Source: Favolaschia claudopus
Lineage: Eukaryota; Basidiomycota; Agaricomycetes; Agaricales; Mycenaceae
Length of the DNA: 64,000 nt
NCBI GenBank assembly: GCA_037176885.1
Contig: JAWWNJ010000201.1
Location: 1-64,000, forward strand
Reading direction: 5' to 3'
The position numbers and the translations under genes are program-made. Below the pieces are notes generated by a model. It had not been told where the DNA came from. It worked only from the letters and a program-made list of their open reading frames with translations, and did no database searches. Of the stretch, positions 32,081 to 41,700 are shown piece by piece. Position 1 is the stretch's first letter. The number at the start of each line of letters is the position of its first letter.

Positions 32081-34225
32081 CGTCAGCAATATGGAGTAGA
32101 CCATGGATGGTGAGGGTGCAGGCGGAGAGGCGCGACTCGGAATATTGATAATAGTATCTGAGAATAATCAGTAAACGAATAAAATCAGTTGCGCAGAAAA
32201 TATAAGTACTCTTCATATTTGTGAACCCAACCTATAATATCTTAGCGTAACTTTTCAATCTGTGCGGTGGTGGAGGTAAAGCGAAGACAAGCCTTGATGA
32301 TGTTGGAGAATTCGCAGAGATGTGTATGATATTTCGGATCTGGAAATCGACCTTTCAAGAGGATGGGGGCGAGGTAGACGAACCAGAAGGCCCACGCCTC
32401 GGCAGTGTAGTAGGATGGGTTGCTTCCGAGGACGCGTACAAAGTCAGCCGGTAGGTGCTCCACCGCAGCGGCCGTTTCGTTCCAGATTTCTTCCCAGACA
32501 TCCTCCGAAATTTCGTAGTCTTCATTTCCTACATCTAGCCCCTTGAAAGTTGAAAGTCCCTCTCCACAACTTTACCAAATTCTGAACGTCGTTTTCAAAA
32601 AAAATATGCATAGCGTCCCATGGTCGCGATCGTGGGTAGTGCATGGAACCGACACGGCGTAACGCGGGACTGCCTTTGATGCCCTGAAATTTCGCAAATT
32701 TGTCCCTTGCGTTCCCTGCAACCGCCGAATCGCCGGATATCTTGTCAAATCGTTCCATCACAGCGTCAATTTTCTTCTGAGACCGTAGCGGCAGGTAGGA
32801 CCACTGACAATCACCTTTGATGCCTGCCCGCGAAATTTTCGATTCGGATAAAACATGCCCAAAAATTGTGCCCACCCTGCCCGGATTCGGATAAGAAATC
32901 GACCATCGACGACGCCACCCCTGCCCAACGATTCGGATAAATAATGGACGCTGGGAGTCAAGCCTGGTTCAGATTCAGATAAAAAAGACCCGAGACTCCT
33001 CGGACACGAGATTCACTCTAAATTGGGGCAATTTAGAGGTCAATCAAGTACAATCTGACGAATTTCTCACTGAAGACGCATTTTCTCAACATTTTCTACC
33101 TATTTCGGGATCTTTCGGGAATCAAGGACCGCGAAATTCGGCAAGCGCACCTCAACAAGCGAAGAACAGCATTCAAACTACATGACAAGCTTTCGCATCG
33201 CTCAAAAGAGGTTGAGGGGCCACCTAGACGCGTCAAGAGATAAATTGGGAATTTTTGCGATTTTAGCCGATTTTTTGAGGCCTGGTTCACCGTCCGGATA
33301 AAACATCGACCTCTTGGAAGGCCTGGTTCGGATTCGGATAAGATCTTCCTCATTTGGGGTCCGGATAAGATGTCCCAATTTCAAGATTTTTCGGGGCAGG
33401 CATCAAAGGTGATTGTCAGTGGTCCTCGGCAGGTCGTCAGGATCCCAGAAATTCCCATTAGGCCATCTCAACGGCACATAATAAAGCTTCTCGCCACCGC
33501 TAACATTCCGGATGCCTCGTATTTCTCATGAACGGCATGGACAGAGGCTGTTATGGCCTTTGATGTTGAGCGACTTCTCGATGGCAATGATGTCGCCCAA
33601 CTCGAAGAGATTGTAGCCGCGAAGCATGAAGAAATTGTGGGTGATAGCATTGTATGTTTTGACTCCACGCGCCAAAGCGGCACATTCGTTGTCGTACGGC
33701 ACGAGGAAGCTATAGGCGTCTTTGGGGGATGAGGACCGGGGAACACGCCGGCAGACATAAGCCCACCGTCAAGCGGGTTGGAATGAGTTCGGATTTCGAG
33801 TTCAATACAGTAGTTCTTGACGAGAATGGGAGTTGCCGAGGGTCCGCCGCGGTTGCGCTTGAACAGAAGATAAGAATCCATGCAGATCCCAAGGCAAATG
33901 TCGTATTTGTCGGAGAAGTACTAGCTAGTATTTGTGGGAGAGAGTTTCGCCATCGACAACAACATACTGTTTGAGGAGATTCTGGTAGTGTTCTCCATCA
34001 AACACATCGGAAATCTGGCCGGGAATATGGACATAGTTGGCGCGGTAGAGAAGCCGCTCAATGGATTTGGGGTTTTGGAAGAAGCCTTGAAGGCGGGGAA
34101 TAATGGGAATGTAACAGAACATTCGCCGTGATTTGCCGGACGAGGCGAAACGATCTGCGTTGCAATATATGCATTCTGTGAGTTCCTCGTACGGCCCAGT
34201 ATAGGCCATGCACGAGTTGACACAG
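32050..34225 (-). pseudogene. Plavaka/Tnp2-like (CACTA-group) transposase, truncated
   Basis: Minus-strand blocks in order: CVNSCMAYTGPYEELTECIY (34200), FCYIPIIPRLQGFF, then in a shifted frame YDICLGICMDSYLLFKRN, VFPGPHPPKD, FLVPYDNECAALARGV, FMLRGYNLFELGDI, LCPCRSCEI and YVPLRWPNG. After a 630-bp MITE come ALRRVGSMHYPRSRPWDAMH, FFENDVQNLVKLW, ADFVRVLGSNPSYYTAEAWA and, past an intron, ESRLSACTLTIHGLLHIADD with FFMERYCGIL. This matches my memory of Plavaka-type transposases of mushrooms. A TAG and frame change near 33920 and a TAA near 32254 damage it. It ends abruptly in Helitron Rep. No terminal repeats were found. Confidence 0.6.
32797..33426. mobile_element. hAT-type MITE in the Plavaka-like transposase (630 bp)
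   Basis: The ends are AGGACCACTGACAATCACCT and its inverted copy (about 33 bp perfect), flanked by CGGCAGGT on both sides (32789-32796, 33427-33434), an exact 8-bp duplication. Inside, TTCGGATAA or a close variant recurs at least seven times, on the same strand, clustered toward both ends, like transposase-binding sites. It splits the transposase coding region at DLP|LRSQ. Confidence 0.85.
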
Positions 34226-34230
34226 CCACT

Positions 34231-34890
34231 GCATTCCGGCGAACGTGGTTTACATCAGCCTATCATCGCCTATCTCGGCCGATCCCAGGAGGCGAAGTTG
34301 GCCGACGCCACGTCGACTAAATTTAGCCCACCGCTGCCTACGCTTCGCCTACTCAGGGCTCCAATTATGGCTTTCAGGTACACACACAGCTTCACTACTC
34401 ACATTATCATCCATATAGCCTTAGAATATCCGGTACCAATCCCAGTACGCCCTTCCCAAAGGAATTTGAACGAAATCATGAACGCAATCCGAGCTGATCC
34501 GAGGTGTTGATGAACTTGACGTGAATAGACGTGAATCGGCCAACTCGGACCTGTCATCCGGAAATTACCGTCCAACTTCACAACGATAACTTGGGGGGTC
34601 GACTGCAACAAATTAAGGTCAAAGCGGCACATAAACAGCACCAGGGGGGGTGAGAATTGGTGTTTTGACTCAAATTTTGCCTCCCTCCCTCCTAAGGCTG
34701 TGTCTCGGCTTTTGCCGGTGAACACCCCTTGAGTCTGAAAGTGTTGGCACGGACCTCGGTTTTGTCACAGTTGTAACATTATGTGCATTTTTCCCCACGC
34801 CCCAATGCGGAATGGCACTGGTGACAAAGGGGTTTAGGGCATGATGCACAATGTGTTGAAGCCTCCGCATATGCCTCGCACTCGGGCGGC
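34231..34890. other. No recognised feature
   Basis: It lies between the Plavaka-like 5' limit and a MITE. Open frames are short and without motifs. Confidence 0.35.
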
Positions 34891-34891
34891 A

Positions 34892-35132
34892 GGCCCCCGG
34901 TCACTACCATATAGGTCCTTAGGTTTTATAGAGTAGAACAACGACCAATTTCAGAGGTCTATTTCGCGAACCAGCCATGGAAGCGAGATTTTGGATAGCT
35001 GGGCCGACGCAGCTGCTCTAAACTAACCTTTTTTGACTCCTCTAGGGCGCCATCAATGCCGAAAAATAGAGTAAATCAGTAAAAAATCCGGAAATCTTAC
35101 CCTACGGACCTATATGGTAGTGACCGGGGGCC
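34892..35132. mobile_element. MITE (241 bp) with about 30-bp ends, full copy
   Basis: GGCCCCCGGTCACTACCATA begins the left arm and its complement ends the right arm, with one or two differences over 31 bp. The flanks TCGGGCGGCA and TTGGGCGGCG agree at eight of ten positions, suggesting an old 8-10 bp duplication. A broken copy lies at 9014-9190. Confidence 0.75.
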
Positions 35133-35247
35133 TTGGGCGGCGCGACGAGCGTAAGCAAGTAACGAAAGACTCGGAAAAAAAAGTCTCCAAGTCCCACATC
35201 AACACGTGAGATGACGCGATGTCACGTTTTTGTTGATCATGCTGGTT

Positions 35248-35380
35248 GTGAAAAATCGGTCATTTCGAGGGCTTTAATTCGCCGGAAATAGCCTCAGATT
35301 GCCGAGGGTTTTACTGGGCGGGGCCATCGGCTTTAATCGGTCTGGCGACCGATTTGCCATCACCCTTGGAATGGCGGGGT
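35248..35380 (+). repeat. SINE-like repeat body fragment (copy 2 of 3)
   Basis: It starts GAAAAATCGGTCATTTCGAG and ends near TTTGCCATCACCCTTGGAAT. Both blocks recur, in order, in the 58.87-59.16 kb copy. The middle differs. Confidence 0.5.
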
Positions 35381-35468
35381 TGCCCAATGAAAAAAAATAA
35401 AAAAGAGGAGAAATCACGTGATGTCGATTGAAGACTTACGTAAATTTCGTCTCTCGCACGACACCACG

Positions 35469-38224
35469 ATGTCTAAACTCAAGAGAGGGAAAGCCTGTAA
35501 GCAATGCAGATCTCTGAAAATCGTGAGTGACGATGTGGACATGCTGATCGACTACGAACTGTGAAAGCACTAGAAATGCGACGGTATAAAGCCGGTCTGT
35601 GGGACATGCCAGAAAGGCCCCAGGCATGACGACTGTGAATATTCAGACGGTCCACCCAGGTCGCGCACAAAGGCTCTAGAAGACACCGTCAGCCGTCTCG
35701 AAGCTCGCCTATACGAGCTGGAGCATCCAGAGAGCTCCACGCCTTCTGTCAGATTGTATGACCCATATGGGCCTCAATTTCCGCCGCAGTTGTCGCTGTC
35801 GTACGCTGCATCGTCGTCTAGATCACTGCTCGATGCACCATATCAGGTTCTCCAAGTGCTCTGGCTGACTGATTCGTCCCCGGAATCGCATGGCTTCATC
35901 TTATCACCCTTATCGTCGCCTTCTAGGCCGTCTAGCACGAGACCATTGCTTGGGAATGGCCCTGGAAATAGTCCGCTGGGTATTTACGGTTCCCGATCTA
36001 TCGCTGCTCTGGAATCAAAAACTTCGGAGCAGAAGATCCATGAAACCTTGTATGTATACAATCCATTTTCGGTCCCATCACGTAGTGACACGAATGTAGA
36101 TTGCAAATATTCCGACCGCATGCTTGCCAGTTTGGCTTCTTCCTGAGCTGGGGCCGCCTAACCCAGCGCGCTCACAAATCGTCGGCCCTCCTCAACGCAC
36201 TCTACATGTGGGGTGCTCACCTTTCCTCCGATCGGCAGCGGGAGCTTGACTTCAAGCAAATGGCTCTCCAAACCGTTGATGCGGAACTGACTCCAGAAAC
36301 CTTGATAGACACCATTCAGACCCAAGTGCTCCTCGCGTACTATTCTTTTCGCACAGGCCATTTTCTGGAGGCCCGCGCGCACACCGCAACAGCCGTTGCA
36401 CTCACACTTGGTGGGGGTCTTCATGTAATCCGGTCTCTAAACCATCCGGACGCATCTATCGTCAACATACAGGAGGAAAATGACCAGGAGACTCGGCTTC
36501 AGGCGTCGGCAGACTTCATCGAGGAGGGCGAGCGGATAAATGGCTTTTGGACCGTTTACATGTTGCAGAAAAATCTGACAGTGGCACTCGAGCCGCGTTC
36601 ACGCGTTTGTGGCGTGTTTGAGACGGCTGGGATGCCTATACATTCATTCATGATTCCATTATAGTGCTGCGGGCCCTTTAGGGCCCATGTCGCACTCTAC
36701 GATGTACAATGTGAAGTACTGGCTGGCTCGGAGGGAGGCAGTGAAGGTTGCAAGGGAGGGGGGTGCTGTAGCAAGTGCCGGTGGTGGTTTATATGTAAGT
36801 GCGAGGTCGTAGCGTGAATATAAGACGTAATATGTATGTATAACTATCTAAAAAGAAAATTGATAAGTGAGTATTGAAGAGGAGAGATGGGCTCAGAGAG
36901 CGTAGGAGGGGAGGCGGTGAGTGTCGCGCACGAATGCAAGAACGGGGTTCGGGTCATGTTTGGAGGAAATGAGGCGGCGAAGGGTGACGCGGGCAGTCCC
37001 GAGGCGCATATAAAGGCGGAGGCGCTGCGCGCGGTAGGCGGGGCACAGGAGAAGGAAGTGAGGGACAGATTCAGGGACGTTGCAGTGGGGGCAGGAGGGG
37101 GAGGGTGCCAGGTGGAATCTGAGGAGGTACGCGTTGAGTCCGATGTGTCCGGTTCTTAGCTGAGTGAGAATGCTGCACTGCGGTCTGCTCAGGCCGTTGT
37201 ACATCTTCGAGACGACGTTGGAGGGGGTTGGCGAGTCGAAGAAAGCGATTCGCGCGTGACGCGGGGATGTTCTCCACTCCTCTACCCTATAGACACGCTG
37301 GCCCCTTGAAATGAAGGATTACGCGCATGTATGCCTCCTTTGTTTAGAAACGGATGCGCGACCTGACACCGTTCTCTTTTCTTCTTTTCTTTTTTTTTCT
37401 CGCTCAGGGAATCCTAACACCCGACATCCATGGAGACTCCACCGTCTGCAGTTTTCTGGATGCAGGAAATGTTTTCGCGGAGCGCTCATCCTCTGTCGCT
37501 GCCATGAATGTCAAGGCGGCTATATTGTTTCATACAGCGGTGTACATGCATGGCCAATATCGACCCGGTTCGTGTACTAGCCATGTCCTGCTTTTCCATG
37601 GGCTTCTAAACCGTACTAGGCGAAGTTCAGCCTTGGTAGACCGCATTTGGCGTCGTAGAACGGCTTACCAACTCCTTGCGCGCCGAACTGCTAGACATCG
37701 CACAGCCCCAAGGCCGCTCCACCAGGACAATACTGTTTACCAATTCGTTGCTCAATGCCGCCACGATCGAGCTACATAGTATATTTGACTCCGACACGAT
37801 GTCGAGGCAGAGCTGCTTCGCTGCTGCGAGGGATATGTTCCGTTTTGGGGGTGCAAATCCGCCTGAATCCCATGATGGGGGTACGTTATTGAATTCGCGT
37901 TTTTGCCGAACGGTTGATTGCCCTTTGATCGACGTCAGACATTGTGGATGACGGCCTGCAACGTCTTCATTGATGAGCTCCGAAGGGCTCGTGCCGCGTC
38001 AGCACAGGGTTTGTGTCCACTGCAGGCGGTATCTCAGCAAGAGCGCGAAAAGGAGATTCTCGCTGATCTCAACGCCGGGCTCAAGGTGTTGGGCTTCTTT
38101 GCGCAGGAAAGCTTGCTGATGGGTAAGTCCTCTGCTTGAAGCCGTGTACGTATATCGTTCATTCCCCTCTTCGAACATAGGTCATCAGCTTGCAAAAGTC
38201 AAAAAATCTATCGAAACAACTTGA
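35469..38224 (+). pseudogene. Zn2Cys6 fungal transcription factor gene, split by a LINE fragment
   Basis: ATG 35469. Exon 1 (35469-35522) ends CKQCRSLKI. A 51-nt intron (35523-35573) leads to KCDGIKPVCG, giving C-x2-C-x6-C-x6-C-x2-C-x8-C, the DNA-binding zinc cluster of fungal regulators. A short coiled coil follows (LEDTVSRLEARLYELE). The second intron is at 36050-36099. The regulatory middle domain reads FRPHACQFGFFLSWGR, LNALYMWGAHLSS, LLAYYSFRTGHFLEARAHTA. Coding is lost at about 36650 and resumes near 37408 (LTPDIHGDSTVCSFL), through AAILFHTAVYMHGQYRP, FTNSLLNAATIELHSIF, TLWMTACNVFIDELRRA and HQLAKVKKS with TGA at 38222, using introns of about 50-60 nt. The segment around the usual TPWP motif is gone, so the gene is probably dead. 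Confidence 0.7.
36665..37300 (-). mobile_element. 5'-truncated LINE inserted in the transcription factor gene
   Basis: The minus-strand frame from about 37262 to 36893 reads RIAFFDSPTPSNVVSKMYNG, LRTGHIGLNAYLLRF and CPHCNVPESVPHFLLLCPAY, the zinc-binding tail of a LINE ORF2, then a stop. Sequence from 36890 down to about 36665 is probably its 3' UTR. It differs from the LINE at 4.7 kb (CPHC versus CPCG type), so a separate LINE family. Boundaries are approximate; no target duplication was recognised. Confidence 0.65.
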
Positions 38225-38439
38225 CTGGATTTGCTCGTTACGTGCCGCTATTCCGAGTATAATTTGATCAATCTTTAAACACATCGAGGTCCTTGTCCTG
38301 TCATGATTATTGAGGATGGGTTTCAGTGGCTCGCGCCTTGATGTGGGCATTGCCTCTAAACACTAAGTCCATCCGTCAATTCACTTGACCATTTCCCGAG
38401 GGGCGAACGTTAACAATGTTGAAGTTGACGCAACATTCC
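38225..38439. other. Flank between transcription factor gene and gypsy LTR
   Basis: No features were seen apart from ATTCC at 38435-38439, the target duplication of the retrotransposon. Confidence 0.4.
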
Positions 38440-38704
38440 TGTGACGAAAGATTACCGTTTAAGCAATAGTTTCGGCACACGAAGTATTTGTTGAGAGCTG
38501 GTGGCGAACAAAGTGACTGTTGTAAGTTCTAGATTCACCAAAGTCTAATACAAAGTACATCACAGTATTTAAAGTGAACTAAGAAACGAGACAAAGCGGA
38601 ATGAAGTCATACATGAGCGAAAGGTAATGGACGGAGCGGGAGGTGGATAGTACGTCTAAGTCAAACACGGTCACGAGATAACAGAGAAAAATAATAGTGT
38701 TACA
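38440..38704 (-). repeat. 3' LTR of the gypsy element
   Basis: 265 bp, identical to the other LTR except for one missing C in CGGCACAC(C)GAAG and one extra base in AAAATA(A)TAGTG. The outer flank is ATTCC. Confidence 0.9.
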
Positions 38705-38739
38705 TACGCCCTCCGGGTTGACGCGTCGGCAACCCCAAT

Positions 38740-41700
38740 CTAAGTTTGCATCTCATCAGACCCTCCCGCGGACGGTCCCGCGCGCTTCTCGGCAGCAGCT
38801 TTATCAGCAGCGGCCTTTTCAGCAGCCAACTCAGCCTCGATCTGAGCATCCAAGTCCTCTCGCTCCTTCTTCTCCTCCTCCATACGAGCCTTCAACGCCA
38901 AGCGCTGAGCCATAGCCGTTGCCTTCTCATACTCCGGCGCATCCCGCTGCTGTCTCTTAACACGCCCCTCGGCCTTCGCACGCTCACGATTGTCCTGACG
39001 GCGCATATCCATCTCCGTCAGGCGGTCCCAACGCGCCTGGGAAACGAGGACTTGCCCGGAAGGCGGCGCCTCGGCGAGATCACTCTCGCGAACAAGATAG
39101 GTGACGATAGAAGGGAGAGGATGATCGGGGTACCAGAGGTTGCGTCCGGAATCGAGGTCGTAATAAGCCCATTTCTCGCCAGACAGGCAGTTGGCGTTGA
39201 GAATGCGGGCGAAATCGACGTAGCCCCACGGCATGTCCTTGAAGCGATTGGCGGGGTCGTTAAGGAGGTAATTGAAAAGGATATACACGCGGACGAGGAC
39301 CGCGGGAACAACGTGGCTGGTTTCGAGGTCCGGGTCGCGAAGGAGGAAGGTGTGGTCATCGATGTGCTGGAGCCAGTGCGAGTTATTAAACTCGAGGAAT
39401 TTGGCGAGGGCGACGATGTCATTGCGAAGGACACCGTTAACGCGGAAGCTAGATGATTTGGTGGAAGAGGAAGAGGAATTGTTGGAATGTTTGTGGTTGG
39501 GCATGGCGGGGAAGGTAATAGCGGTTGAGGAAGCAGAGGATGAATAAGATGTAGAGGAGAACTCGGGGTTGAGTTCAACGAACAAAGCCAGAGAGGTTAT
39601 GTACTCCTTCTGGTTTGAGACAATCTTCTGATCCGCCTGAATCAAAACAATATCCGCTGAGAAGACGTCAATGTCTTCCTCGGGTAGTTTGCCAGACCCG
39701 CGCGGGAGTTCAGAAATATCTGACACTCCGAGAGATTCAAAATAATCCCGCAAAGCGGTGAGATGACTCGCCTGTGAATAGGGCATCCAAGTCCGATCCC
39801 CAGACTGCCACTGAATCTCAAAGACGGCGTCAGCACGTCTTCCTGAATGACCAACAATCTTGTCAATAGCCCATTCATGGGTCGTTGCCTTTGTAGAAAC
39901 ATCTAACTGAGTCTCCAATCTTCCTGGAAAGCGACGGTCATCATTAGGAATATGAATCCTAAGAAGAGATGCGTGAAAAACATCATGAATCCCGCGCTGT
40001 CTCATATTTGACGGGAGTTCAATCTGGAATGAGTTATTTCCGAAGTCTCGGAGGATAAGGTAAGGCCCAATGAATTTTGGGATAAGCTTGCGCGCCAAAC
40101 CCTTCTCAAATTTGAGATTCTTCGTCGAAAGGTAGACCAAATCTCCGTTAGAAAATGGTGATGCTTGCCTGCGGCGATTAGCATTCCGAGTTTGTTTGAC
40201 CCTGGCAGCAAGAACTGCATCGTGTGCAGCCATAATTGCTAGACGGCGCTGCAATGCAAAATTAGCTATGCCCGGGTATTCTCGGGAACGGTCTGAATCC
40301 CAAATTAATGAACGAGGCATGCGTCCATTATTCAAGAAGAACGGAGCATAGCCCGTTGTTTCGGATCGAGCAGAGTTCATCGCGAACTCGACAGCTGGTA
40401 ATTTGGACACCCAGTCTTTCTGCTTGTCGCCTATACACTGTCGAATCATTTGTGTGACAGTACGATTCGCCCGTTCAGTGCTACCATCTGTCTCCGGATG
40501 ATAAGCACTGGACATTCGAAGCTTAGTTCCAATTAGTTCATGGAGGCGGCGCCAAAAGTTACTTGTAAAAAGAACGTCTCTATCGCTCACAATAGATTTT
40601 GGCAGTCCGTGCAATTTATAGACATTCTCGAACATTAGTTCGGCCATTTGCTTCGCAGTGTAATTGATGCGACTGGGAATAATATGTACCATTCCTGTTA
40701 ATAAGCAAATTACAACAGTAATGGAGTTGAACACGCTATCGCGGTTCTTAGACTCGGGTAACGGTCCCACAAAGTCTACTCCGATTGTTTCCCAAGGCTG
40801 AGTGGGAGGATTAAGCGAATGAAGCAACCCGTAAGGTTTTTGATTGTTTGGCTTACTATGTTTGCAAGTTTTGCATGAATCGCAATATATCTGCGTATCC
40901 TGCACCATGTCCTTCCACCAGACATATTCCCGAAGATACTCGGTTGTTTTTCGAGGCCCCAGATGCGCCAGAACGGAGTGAGCTTCCGAAATAATAATTT
41001 CCCGAATATTTCGATCTTTGTACTTCAGGTGAGGAATACAAAGCACTTTCCGGTCATGTTCACACAGGAAAACAAGCCCGTCAGAAACTTCGAAATTCTT
41101 GAAGGCTTTCGGAGTTGCCAGAATGTCCTTGAAGAATGAATCTTCTCCGTATTTGTTTTGCAAAAACTTGACCAGATCAAGGCCGTCAGTCCCTCCAGAG
41201 ACCACAGGAAATATTGAAGGATCCATATCCTTGAGTTGTTGTTCAAGCTCCGAGAGCGTAGGTGGACGAGGAGTCGACGGCGCGAGAGGAGGAGGCTCGT
41301 CAGAAGCGGAGGACGGATAAAAAGATTCCGTTGATGCCGGATTTGCTTCCGGGATCAAAGTTTGATCACCGCTGTCAAACGGTTTTGCCTCCGCACTTGA
41401 CTTCGCGTCGGTGCCTGCTCTTGACTGCACGTCAGAGCTGCTTGACTTCGCGTCAGCTGTTCTCAATTTCGTTTGGGTATTCCCGCCCTCCTTTGCTTCT
41501 CCTGTGGAAGCAAATTTACTCTCGTTTGCGGCACGAGTCATCGACCTCAAGACACGACTTTCTTGGGTCTGTTTCGCCTTAGCGAGATCCTGTTTCTGCT
41601 TCTGCTCAGCAGCTTTCGTTGCAGACCTCAAGACACGGTCGCTTGCCATCGCTTTCGCTTCAGAACCCGCAAAAACCGGCATGGAAATGGAGTTGATATT

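Noticed and set aside
38746..39456. Plus-strand open frame of 236 codons opposite the gypsy pol
   Set aside because: It is antisense to the coiled-coil end of a 1,943-codon frame, inside an element with clear orientation; no motif of its own.
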